Shown: positions 33,113 through 44,671 of the stretch, one piece after another | Position numbering within the stretch: the stretch's first letter is position 1 | Layout: each line of letters begins with the position of its first letter | Origin: Toxoplasma gondii ME49 | Taxonomy: Eukaryota; Apicomplexa; Conoidasida; Eucoccidiorida; Sarcocystidae | Direction of reading: 5' to 3' | Length of the DNA: 64,000 nucleotides | Assembly: GCF_000006565.2 (NCBI RefSeq) | Contig: NC_031470.1 | Coordinates: 994,954-1,058,953, forward strand | Program-made: the position numbers and the translations under genes | Notes under the pieces: model-generated | What the model was told of the DNA's origin: nothing | What the model saw: only the letters and a program-made list of their open reading frames with translations | Database searches by the model: none

Positions 33113-36100
33113 TCACGTGTCACGTTCCGACACGACTTTCCTCCTGAGCCAGAATGGGCGCCGTTCTGACTTGTCGCGGTTGTCCTCGCGGGAAGCCCCC
33201 CAACCGCGGCCTGAACCCTCACCACTTCTCCGGCCGAGCATGAAGCCAAAAAGCACGCCTCCAGCTGCACTGCCTGCAGGACAGTTCTGAGTCTCGTTCA
33301 AGTCCTTAGCGTGACTCGAATCCCTTCCTTGTGTGTCGGCTGCTTCGTCCGCGTTGCGGCGAGGCAAAGCCGGAGTTGCGTAGACACCGGAGGGTGGGGG
33401 GTTGCGCAAGGCTGCCGGAGCGAACTGCTGGCGGAGGTGCTTCAAGGCAGGCTCCCCTGGACTTTGTTTCGGGTCTTCGTCCTGCTTTCCTTGATTCTGG
33501 CCATGAGAGCTGGACCGCAACCGCGTCACGAGGGACTTAAATGAGGAGCGGGACCCCAGGGCCTTTGCCCCCCTTAGGCGCTGAAGCGTCGTCATGCGCC
33601 GCGCCTCGGAGCTGTCGGCCTTCTTGTCTACTTGCATGGATTCCGTCGAGGGTCCGTCGCACGTTTGGTTCCAGTCGAAGGCCACCGGTGCAGGCTCAGG
33701 CCATTCCTCGCCCTCACGTGCCGCCTTCTGGGCCTCCTCTTCCTCTTCCTTGAGGCGAAGAATCTCCTCAATCACGGCCGCAAATCGGACACACAGACGG
33801 AGGTTCTTTCGAGACGGATCACGCCCAGCTATCGCAGACGCCGGGGCACTATGCGTCTTGAGAGGCGGCGGCTCGTCCTGAATGCAGTTCGTGTCTGGCA
33901 ATGAAACAGCGCAGGTCTCAGGCTCTACGAGGCTCACAGCCCTCTCAGGGGTCACTGGAAACACCTCGTCGCTAGACCCATCGGAAGCCTGGAACTCGCA
34001 GGACGACAAGGAAGCCGAGACGCCAGTCCCGAAGATTGGCACCCGTCGCGCAGGAGACTCGAACGCAGACAGCGACTGGGAAGGCGCAACAGTCCCTCGC
34101 TTTTGCCTCTGATTGGTGAAGCCGGAGGGCAGCCAAGCCTTTTTCCCCGAGGTGACAGCATCCGTCGATTCTTTTGGCGCGAACGGAGAGCCCCCTTGGT
34201 CACCGTCGCTCTCGAAACAGGCTTCGATGCAACAGATTTTGACTGACTCTTCACCCGAGTCTCCCGGGATGACCTCCAGCAGCTCCGAGCCTTCCTTGTC
34301 AGAGTCGAGTGCCAAGGATGCCACTTCCTCACAGAGTTGGTCGCCTTGGAGACTCTGGCTGGAGGTGGAGGAAGGCAGGCGCAGGCTGCTGAAAAGACCG
34401 TGTCTCGCTTCGACTCGAAAATACCGGTCCGGGTACTTCGGCTCTACCGTCGCCTCGCTGTCGCACCGCATGCACGAAGAAGACAAGGGCGCATCTACGC
34501 TGTCCTGCTTGAAGGCTTCTTCCTGGGATACCCTGACGAAGGCGACAGTTGCGGAGACGAAAACTGTGCATCTCCGCTTGCAGACACAAGCAAAAGGGCA
34601 TCTCGAAACGGCCCACAGAGGCGCCGCGCCGCCTGTGGCCGAGTCGTCACACGAGCGCCTAACACTTCTTCCATATTTTCCGTCTTCCATGACAAACTCG
34701 ACCTGTGCCGGAGGAGGCACTACAAGACAAGGTTCATATCGGAACGAATGCTGAGGCAGCAAGTGACAGAAGTCTTCTTCTGCCTCGTCTCCTGGTCCGC
34801 CCGAGTTGGCCGGCAGCCGAGCAAGACATGGAAAAGATGCCCCGTGAGAAGCTTCGTATCCGAATGCAGGACGGTATCGATACGGGATCGAGGCGTCTGA
34901 GTCCTTGTTCTCGCCTTGTCGACCTTCCGCCTCGCTTCTGGCATATTCGGTGAGGCCTCCCTGCCCGGCGTCGGAGAGTGGCGTCTCGCTTTCTGCCCCG
35001 GCATGGTTTGACTTTGAGGAAGCATCGAGGCTGTCATCCCCCGACCTCAGATTTCTTCGTCGAGTTGAGAGCCTTGCTCTGTTCTCCCTCCCCCCACGGG
35101 GCTCGTTTCGCACGTTCTTGGCATGTATGGTGGGTCGCGCCTCACTTTCGGTACCTTGCGCAAGGCGTGTCTCCATCCTCTTCAACTCGTTGCGCAGCTT
35201 TTCGAGGTGCTTCTCCCGAGCTTCGAGTTCTGCCAGCTCTCGTCTTAGTTCTGCCCGCTCCTCCTCGTCCAGCATCGACTTCAAGCCCTCGGCCTGAGGG
35301 GGTCCTCGCCCCAGCCCCTGGTGCCGGCCTTCGTCCTCTCCCACGCTCCAGGAAGACTGGCGGCTCCCAGCGAGAAGTGCAGGAAGCGACGGCGACGAGG
35401 GCAGGTGGAGAAGTGGCGACTGAAGGGTGCGGTGACGCTGGAGGCGCACGGAAAGGTCTGGAGGACGACTCGCTTCATAGTCGATTTGAGAGTTTTGATG
35501 CGTTAAGCCTGCCGGCGACGTTTCGCTCCTCAGAACGTGCCTCGACTCGCGGTGGCGATGGTGGTGCTTCAAGTCCAGACTGTGTCTGAAGCCGCTGCTG
35601 CCCTGGTGTGCCAGCTCCGTCGACCCTTTCTTTCGAGATCGAACCCGGCGGACAGCTTCCTCCTCAGTGCTTCGGCGGTGTCCGGAGCCCCGCGGACGCA
35701 CAGATCTCTCCTTTTCTTCCTCAGCTGCCGTCGCCTTCGCTGCGCCGGCACTGCTGATGAGCCGCCCGTCGTGGACTGCGACGACACTCGACTGGCGCCT
35801 GCTGACGCCCCTCCCGAGACCCGCCTCGTCTCGCGTGCGACCGCGGCGCCGCTCCGCTGCATATGAATGGGACCTTCTCTTGCGGAACCCCTCCCTCGCT
35901 TCCGCTTGTTCAGTTCGCTTCCTCGAAGCTTGCGCTTGCTCCGGTTCTCGCGCACGAGACGCCTTCCCGCCCAGGCTTCTGTGACGAGTAGGGGATGTCG
36001 CGCGGACGTGGCGAGAGCCTGCGGGGCCCCCTCCCTGAAGTGTTGAAGGGTCGGCATCGTTCGTGGAGCGTCTGTGGGTTTCACGGCGAGGACGAGCTTC

Positions 36101-39100
36101 ATCTTCTGAAAGGAGGAACTCAGAGGCGAAGATCTCGAGCTCGCGCTTCGCATTTGCGTCGCGCTTCTCTTGGGCGGTTGTCCGCAAAGCCTGGCCGCCG
36201 ATCTGCGTCCAGAGGCGCTCCGAGGAAGCCTCCCCGTCCGAAGCCTCCCCAAACGAAAAAAGATCCGACGACCTGCGGGCCTTAGGCGGTGGCATCTGGG
36301 GCTCCGAAAAGTGGTGGCTTGACCGGACTGGCGCCGCGCTGGCGCGACGTGCGACACCCGCAGGAGCCGCCTTAGTTCCGGGCGCCTTAAAGTCCGCAGC
36401 TGCCGCCCCCAAAGATGAGTTAGGCGACGTCTCCGGGCCAGCCGGCGTCTGGTGAGACGCACTCGAGCCGAAACGTCGGTTCGCCCCTAAAGTAGCTTCC
36501 TTGCTTTTGGTCTTCGCCCGCTTCGCTCCCCCAGCTGCTGAGCCAAGAGAGGCTGCATGAGAAGAGGCAGATGGGGCGCCACTGAATGTTGGAGGGGGAA
36601 TCTTTGGGTCGTGCGGAGTCGGGTTTTTGCGTGGTTTAGGAGAGATACTCCGAGAAGAAAGTGAGTGGCACGAGAGGAGGGACGCGGTGTCTGAATCGAG
36701 AGAGAGAACCGAGGAGAGAGGTGGGTCGCCACCTCCGCTCACGTGTTCGTCTTCGGGCTCAGAGGCCCGAAAGGAATAGCAGGCGAGCACGTCGATGGGG
36801 CCTTCGTCTCGGCTTTCCTCGCCACCGCGTGTCTCTCTGTTCCCCGCGGGGGGTTTCGTACCCGAGCTCGGAACACTTCGCTCCGATGCTCCCACCGCCG
36901 AAGCGGCAGACCCCCCAGGGACGCTCGCCGCCACGGAGGGCGACACGGAGCTTTTGGACGACGCCGAGTTCCTCCGCCTCGAAAACGTCGACGAAAGGCT
37001 CCCGAAAAGTCTTCCGAAGCCCAGGCTGCTAGAGGACCGGGAGACTGAGAAGACGCCTTGATGAGCTGAAGCCGCGGATGACTCCGTCTCCTTCGGCCCA
37101 GAAGGGCCCCCCATGTCGGCTGAGCTGCGACCCCCGTCCGTCCAAGGAGGACTCTTCGGAGGAAGCGGTGGGGCGCGTTTGGAGCCCTGACCACCCCCGA
37201 CTGGGTCCGTTGCCAATGAGGGTGAGGAGGAGACGGATACCTCAGAGGACCTGTGCTGCTTCAACACCACGCGATTCAAGGGCTTCGCCTGCGGGTCCCC
37301 GTCGCCAGTCTGAGACGCTGGGGCATGTGCAGACGCAACAGGAGGCTGCGCATCCCTGCTCAAGCTCCCTGAAGACGAATAGAGCCCGTGGGCAGGCGCC
37401 TCCTCAGGCCTTGGAGGCGCCGTGGAGGGCGGAAGCGGACTGCTCGCCTCTTCAGAGAGCCCCGGAGAAAGAAGCGAAGAAGACAACGAGAGCGCCCGGA
37501 GACGTGACGCCGGAGAAGACAGCGAAGGGTCGCTCGGAGGAAAACGCGAAATGGGGGAACTTGCAGATGCAAACAGACGCGTCGGAGAAGACGAAAGCGA
37601 GCTGCTCCGCTCCGTCGACGCGCGCCGTGCAAACGTTGCCTACAGCAGAGAACAGGGATAAGGGGCCCAACAAGGACAACAGGAACACGAAATAACGTCG
37701 ACGGCGACAGAGAGGACGCACAGACAGAACTCAGGGAAGTGCGGTGGGAACAAGGAGGAATCCGCAGAGTAAGGAAGCGGGTAACCGGAGAAGACTCGGT
37801 GGGGTGACCAACTTCCAGAGAGGTAGAGATTGTGTCTTCTTCACTTCAGCACTCAAAGGTTCCTTCTATGCAACTACGCAGGGCCGATGCCCAGAACTTC
37901 TAATCTGTCTTCTTCCGTCATATCCGATGTTCTTCGCCTCCTCTCCGTACCTGTTGTCTCTCTTCAACAACGACTTCCGTGCCTTGTCTGTCAAGATAGA
38001 CACGGCGCATGCGCGCTTCGCTCGAATGCACGAAGAGGTGGGACGCGTGGCCTGTCTGCTCACTGTCTTCACTCCGTATCACGTTTGATGCCTCCGAAAA
38101 GGAACTTTTCCCTTGCCACCTTGTGCTCGCCTCGCGCGGCCGACCGCCTGGCCTCCCAAAACTCTGCAGGTCTCTCGACAGGAACCGGTGGAGCTCGCTG
38201 TCTCTCCTGCTCGTCCTTTTCTCCACAGGCTCCTCCTTCCTCTGCTCGGGAAGCAGCGAGTTGGTGTTGATTATCGAGGGGCGTCGAACCCACGCGAAGA
38301 GGGAACGCGACCGCGTCTTTTTCTGGAAAGAGACACTTTTCGTCTGGCGCCGGGAGTCTTGCTCTCGGTCCGCAGGCAGAGTTGTCCCTCTACCCAGAAT
38401 TCCCAGACCAGCGAGGCTGGTTCTTCCTCGCGTAACCGGCTCTGCCTTCGGCGCAGGCGGCTCGAGCGGCGCGTTTCTTTCCAAACTTCGCCCCGGTCGC
38501 TCGGCGAAGTCCTGCGAGGCTTCCAGAGTGTTTCTGCGAGTCCAAAGGCTACGCACCGGAGCCGCGACAGCCACGCTGGAGCCCGAGCGCCCGAACGGGG
38601 CCTTGGGTTTCAGAGGAATGCTCGACGTCAGGCGTGCAGGCCCCGCAATGCCCGGAGCCGTCCGAATCGCCCCCGCAGCGGCGCCGCCCACAGGCAGGGC
38701 TGCCCCTAGGCTTACACTCCGGGGGTGGGAATCAGCCGGCGCGCTGGGCAATCGGAAGCGTCCGCGTCTGGGTTCCACTCCTGCCTGCTTACCAGGCGAG
38801 CTAGGGGCAGACTCGCGACCCCCGAAGGGAGACTTGCTTGTGACTGGTGAAGTCGATGAAGCTCGCCCGAGCGGTGATCGAAACGTGGAATGGCGCCACG
38901 CTGGAGGGGGCGAAGACGTGCCAACTGGAGAAGAAGGCAAGGACGGAAGATCAGAAGGGTCCGGGCGCGAGAGGGACGGATGCGGGGAAGGGGAGGCGGA
39001 GACTCGGCGCGAGTAGGGAGAAGTGGGGACGAAGGTCGAGTGGAACTGCGAAGGCGAGACGGCGTCGGTGGTGGGCGTCGAAGGGTGAGGGGAAGGCTTG

Positions 39101-39138
39101 CGGAGACCAAAGGTGAGGAGCCTCGACAGCCTTCCCAT
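33113..39138 (-). CDS. Giant disordered Ser/Pro/Arg-rich protein, two exons, unknown function
   Basis: Not recognised. The ATG at 39138 starts MGRLSRLLTFGLRK. Exon 1 (39138-37951) ends in CAG|GTACGG, and exon 2 (37639-33113) follows a CTGCTGTAG acceptor. Both sides are phase 0 and the join reads EERQQ-ATFARRAS, giving about 1,904 residues. Nearly all of it is low-complexity, rich in Ser, Pro, Arg, Ala and Glu, as in intrinsically disordered proteins. One clear ordered element is a charged coiled coil at about residues 1184-1222 (DEEERAELRRELAELEAR, then LEKLRNELKRME). Downstream, around 34.8-34.2 kb, sequence complexity is higher, with YEPCLVVPPPAQVEFVMEDG, a Cys-rich patch (CPFACVCKRRC) and ESVKICCIEACFES. 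The C-terminus is basic (RPFWLRRKVVSERDT). No membrane span or signal peptide is seen. It could be a cytoskeletal or scaffold protein, but nothing shows this directly. Confidence 0.75.
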
Positions 39139-41563
39139 ACTCGAGACAGAGAGAAACACATGCGCTGCATCTCATACGCCTCAGCTCCATCCCTTCTTCG
39201 CAAACGAAGATGAGGAACCTGGAGAACAGCGGGAGAAAAGCTTTCGACAAAAACGCCTTGAGAGTAATGCACTGGACGCCGACAGAGGGACCTGGGCCAG
39301 GCACAGCAGATCAGATGCCGAAGACGCTTCCAGTTGGAGACAACGCGAGTTCCCTCAGAGTGAACGAGTGACGAGCAAGCCAAGTGGCCCGCAGAAAAGC
39401 GAAAGACGCAAAGGAAATGACGGCGGCGGAGCGTCGCGTCCTTCCCTATGTTTTCGAAAGCCTACCCTCACAGAAAAACTCTTCCTCCTCCTGCAATCGT
39501 GAAAACTGCGCTCAGGCGCGGCTCTTCCGCGCTACGCCAGCCACGCTTGACATTTGATTCCAGGTGCTGTCGTCGCTTCCTGTCGCCGCAATCCCAGAAG
39601 TTCTCCATACGGGGAAAGGCGCATGCCAGCACATTTCTTTGGTCTAGAAACATGCTTCTCCAAGCAGAACCGACGACATTGGGCAGTTTAAACAAACGCA
39701 TTCACAAGTGAAAAGGCTTCCATGACGAATAACCATGCTGGAAGGAGTACCGGATGAGTTTGCCGGCGGGCCGCGGTGGCGTTTGTCAGAATGGAATGGG
39801 AACAGTTAAAGCTACGACGAGGAAAGAAAAATAGAGACAAATATCTAGAGCGAAAGTGTTGCTTCCGAATTGTGAGGGACGAAAACCCTGAAACGTTGTC
39901 CATTCGTCCGGCCATGTAAATGGAGTGCAGCGTCCTAGCGAAAAAAAACAGTGGCGACGATAGAACTAAGAGAAGCATCCACTTGGCTGCGCCATATGGC
40001 ATACACTAGAAAATCAGGAACGGTGAGAGGACCGCTGTTTTGTCCGTTCTTTGGACGCTCTTGGTAAGGTGTGGGAGTATGGACCTCTACGCTAAACATG
40101 GAGTTCCGAGCATCGACTTGCTTGCGCACGTAAACAGTGGATTTTACTTGAATCACCGCAGCATCTGCCAGTCTCTTCACTTGGTCGTGTGAATGCCGGA
40201 AGTCCTTATCCAGCGTGCTATCTCTGGCGTACTGCAAGATGTCCCGTGACCTCGAGACGAGAGCTAGATCTCAGTGCCGGGAAAACGCGTCGGAGACGAG
40301 AAATGCACGGCGCCACACAAGTAGAAGAGTAAGAGAAAATGAGTAGGTGGAAAGAAAAGGGGCGAAGCGTGCGAGCCTAAAAGCCGAAACTTTTCCGAGA
40401 AGCTAGAGAGAAAACAGGCACAATGGATCTGGGGCAACAGCTCGCTGAACGGTCGATGCCTCAAAGGCTCTCGGGCGAAATTGGTGGAAGAAAGGGCGTT
40501 AAACGAAGAGGCAAACACACGCGTTATGGTAGCATGAAAGCGCGGATGTTTCAACAGACAAGGAAGCTTCTAGCGGAGAGTGAAAGGTAACGTTCTTCGG
40601 TAGCCAGACCGCTGGAAAAATAAAGGCATTGCTGCGTCCAGAACCGTCCAGGTTCTCGGACGCTCATTCCCTCAGGACGCGTTCCCTCCTCATATTACGG
40701 ACCAGAAAAAGGATCGCAAAAAGCTCAAACCTACGCTTCCGTTTACCAACCTGCAGGCCCAAAAGAAGACGCACAAAACTGAAAAAAATCCCGCTAAAAC
40801 GCAAACACGTTTCCTGCGTGGAACCAAGTACAGCTCATTCACTGAGGACGGGCTAACCCAGTCTTTTTCCGTCGCATGCGATGTTCAAGCCACTGGAATC
40901 GACACAGTTACAGGTTTTACCAGTTTTTTAGAGCAAGTTGTAAACACACTCTGTGTAGCAGTTGAGTAATAAGTAGTGAAGCCTCCTGATTAGGGGGAAC
41001 TTGAATTAATTTGCTTTTTCGTTTCATCGGGGACATGCTCTCTTTGCAGTCTTCGAGCCTACCGTCACAATAAAATCTCTCGCCAAAAGTCATTGGCGCA
41101 CGACCGAGCGCTGCGTGTATCGACGCCATTCTCCTCCCATACACAAGTCAAACAGGAAAAAGCGATGCGGGACATCCGATGTCTGGGATTATCTATTCAA
41201 ACTTGTGTCTCTCCACGCGTGCAAATCGAGTCCTTTTGTTCCTCTAGTACTGAGGCGTTGTCTCCCTTCTACCCAGGTTCTTAGTTCTCGCAAGTCCCAC
41301 TTTGAAATCCGTCGTTTTTCTGCAAGCCTTCCGTTTGCCGTCCACTGCTTTACGTCTCCCGTCGCCCCTCTATTCCCGGCTTCTCATGCCTTCGTGGTTG
41401 GGAAGGCACTACCTACTCGCTTCGCGACTTGTATCGAGTTCCGCTTGTCTCTTCACCGTTTGTCTTGGTCGCGCGTCTCTGTCATAACGTGCATAGGGAG
41501 CTCGCCTGTTGGCGAAGCAATCGTTTTACCAAGGCGCAGATCAGTTGCTTGCGAGGGGTCGCG
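39139..41563. other. Divergent spacer before the coiled-coil gene
   Basis: This spacer is flanked by two start codons pointing outward, so it carries both promoters and leaders. The minus frame 39935-40237 has an ordinary composition but no recognisable domain or neighbouring exon. The 3' part (41280-41560) is pyrimidine-rich on the plus strand, as expected for a leader. Confidence 0.45.
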
Positions 41564-44500
41564 ATGGCGGCTCCTCGAGGACTTCCGATCAGCGCTGCGA
41601 CGTTGATGGAAGGAGTCTGTCGAGCTGCAGGTCTGGAAATGCGAAGCAGTGAACTGGATCAGAAGTCGCTTGGCTACTTTCTTGTAGACATTCGTACGCG
41701 AGGAGCTGTTGCCGCTCAGCAGCGCTACCTCGCTTTGCAAGGAGAATATGCACTTGCCTATGACCAATATCTGCAGGCTCAGGTAAACGAGGAACTTGAT
41801 GAAGACTTGCTCCTACCCATGATGTGAGGGATTCCAAAGCGCTGGAGGTCTAAAGGTTGTGTCATCTCCATCACCATATTCAAAGGTAACTTCAGAAGAA
41901 GGCCGGTGCATGCTCGCGGATTCATTCCGTCTCCCCTTCGTCGGCGTTTCTTCGTTGAACGTGTCTGAGGATGTGGACGAAACTCTCGAGCTGTGGCGAC
42001 GAAGGCGATACAAACGTCTGCGATTCATTTCTAGGGTCTTTCCCCAGCGGGCCTCGTGCACCGCGTGTTTGCCATTTTTCCTGCGTGGTGTGGAAACACT
42101 CTCAGGCAGCTTTGCAGCCGCGTCAAGAGGCTGCCGAGAAGCTCTTGGGGCAGGTGGACGACCAGCTGAGGAAAGCGATGGAGCAAGCAGCAAAATATCG
42201 CCTCGAGAGCGAGAAGAAAAGGTACCAGCGAGCTCAGGAACAAGATGAATTCGTAGCCAGCACCTCGGACCCCAAGTATTACGCTATCATGCAAGGTAAA
42301 TCACGAGGAAAAGTGGGGTAGAACAGAGCATGCGTCGACCGATATTCTATTCCATAGTTACAAAGGTGTTTGATGAATATGTGTCTTCATACGTGTTCGT
42401 TTGAAGCCCGTCTCTGCGTGCGTATCATGCACACGAGGATGTGTAGAGCTTTGCAGCGGCCAGCAGGTGCAGCACGCGTCAGAGGCGCGTGCGTGCTGAA
42501 CTGCATGGTCTCAGCTCTGCGAGTCTCTTTGTGGAGAGCCTCGCATTCCCATTTTCATTTTTTCGATGATGTCTTCACTTGCCTTCCAAACACGCCTCCT
42601 TCAGGCCTCAACGATACGCACCGGTCATGGGTCGACAAAATTGTTTTCCCCTTCTACTGCTTCAAGGCACAACTGGAGGAGTGTGAGAATGCGCTTTGGG
42701 TGAAACACACAGCCATCGCAACTGCTCAAGTACGACAGTTTCTATTACCGCGCATCTCTTAACAGGCTGAACACGCCTGTGACCATTCTCGCTCATACGA
42801 AGGCAGAGATACAAGCATACACACTATCGTATGTGTGTTACGGTATATATATATATAATATTTGCATACATATGAACGTGTATTCTGCTTTACTCAGAGC
42901 GCAATTGTAGTCTTGCGAGCGTCGAGGGTGCATTCGAAACGTCGCGCGTATATGCCTGAGATATGTCAGATAGGTTTACCACTTTGGGCTCCGTGGAGGG
43001 TCCTGTTCAGTTCCACCGACGTACCGGTTCGTTCTATTCCGCGGATGTATCCTTGTGCTAAAAAGGAATAGATGGCTTCTAGCGCATTCAACGTTGTGTA
43101 TGGATGCATCTGTTAAATAGCATGGACAGTTGAATGTTATTTTTGCGTTTGCGGTGGTGGACACGAGCGTGAAGAAGCAGTACTGGGATGCGAACACGGA
43201 AGTTGATGACATCGCACAGAAGAGCTGGAAGAAGCCGGATGTAACGTCGGAGAAACAGAGAGTTTATGGCGAGTCTGAGACGCGGTAGTGCGTTTGCTAG
43301 GAAGGTCAGAATCTTGTTTGTCCTGGCTTTTCAGAAAGTATGTCGGGGCTGGGAGTTTGCGTGGTTGTTCTGCGTTTCGCATTCCCAATCACTGCCTGCC
43401 GTCTGTCTTTACATAGAAGGGCGCGCCTCTCTGTAATGCCTGCAGCAAGTTAACGCGTTGTGGACCTACGAGTGCCAGGCGGTGCAGATGCAGCTGGAAA
43501 TGATAAAAGACGAAGCGGAACACGAAGCTCTCGGAGTGAGTTCTCGATTCTGCTGTTCAGCGCCTGGATATTTGCGGGGAGCAGACACGGGAGTATGTGT
43601 GGAAGGGTTGAGTGACGAGCTTGGTCGCAGTGAATGTCAGTGAACTGTATCCGCTGAACTACTTGGGTCTGGTATGTTTCAGTAGTGACAGTATATGTGA
43701 AAGTGAGCACGGCTTCAAGGGGAACCACCGGGGGCAGATTTGTTTTTAGTGAGTTGCCAAAGCCTCTCTCGCTCTATGTTCGTATGGCTATGTCTGTGAA
43801 AAGGCCGAAGCTCACGAGCGGTTCCTCCAGCATCGACTCCAAGAGATTCGCGCGAAAAACAAGGAAAGGAAGAAGAAACTAAGGGAGGAAAAGTTTCGCA
43901 GAAAGCCGGATGACCATGCGGCGTCTACCTCTGGACCCTATGAAGCCGTAAGTACCCTTCATTCGACAAGCTTGTAGCTGGCGTATTTCGAGTGGATATG
44001 ACGCGAAGGCGAGGCATAGCCTGGAACTAGAGGTTATCGCTCCGAAGGGAAGGTGGACGTGACCCACCTTCACACGCTATTGAATACGCTGTGTCCCGGA
44101 CACTTCAGCAACCAGCACCCTCTCCATTCTGAACGGATTGCGGTCATCCTAGGCGCATGCGTGATGAATGCGAACATACATCTTCCATTCCGGTTTGGAC
44201 TATTCACCCGCCAGATGATTCATTCAAGCGCGTTGTCCTTTATTACTGATGGAGTAGAGTCTCAGTGAAATCAATATGCATACGCATCCGCTTGTGTTTG
44301 TCAGAGACTGCGTACACATGTTCATACAGATACGTGTTGCAGGACAAGGAATCTCAGTGATCACATCCGGCAAGTCGTAGCGAGTGCTCGTGCGCTTAGA
44401 CACATGTGAACTCGGCGCGTTTCTCACTTAAGAATATTTTATATCGGTTTTCCGCAGTTTTGTGGATTTCGTTTGTCTCCAGGAAGAGCCTGGCGTTTCG

Positions 44501-44671
44501 TTGTCGCGGACCCAAGGTAGCGCGTCGCCGGGCAGTGCACCGAAGGCGAAAACGCGAGCAACGTCCCACGTAAAAAGCATGCGCAGGTCTTCTTCGGCCA
44601 CCGCAGGAAGTGCTGGGCGTCAATCTGCTGTGCAAAGTAAAACCAAAGTTAACGCTGCAGAGTGGCTATAG
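41564..44671 (+). CDS. Coiled-coil protein of about 318 residues, six exons, unknown function
   Basis: Not recognised. Exons 41564-41782, 42106-42295, 42605-42729, 43446-43535, 43804-43947 and 44483-44671 all join in phase and end at TAG. The exon 2 acceptor could be 42118 instead, dropping four residues. The N-terminal 70 residues (PISAATLMEGVCRAAG, then GYFLVDIRTRGAVAAQQRYL) form a small helical region. Residues of about 74-230 are mostly helical and charged, with EAAEKLLGQVDDQLRKAM, QLEECENALWVKHTAI and HERFLQHRLQEIRAKNKERK, as in coiled coils. The last exon is a Ser/Ala/Lys-rich tail with no structure expected. The exon at 43804 has a weak acceptor (GTGAAAAG) but keeps the frame. Size and shape suit a cytoskeletal or centriolar linker, but nothing in the sequence shows this directly. 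Confidence 0.72.
42844..42857. repeat. TA dinucleotide microsatellite
   Basis: Seven TA units occur in the intron between the third and fourth exons of the coiled-coil gene. Confidence 0.9.
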
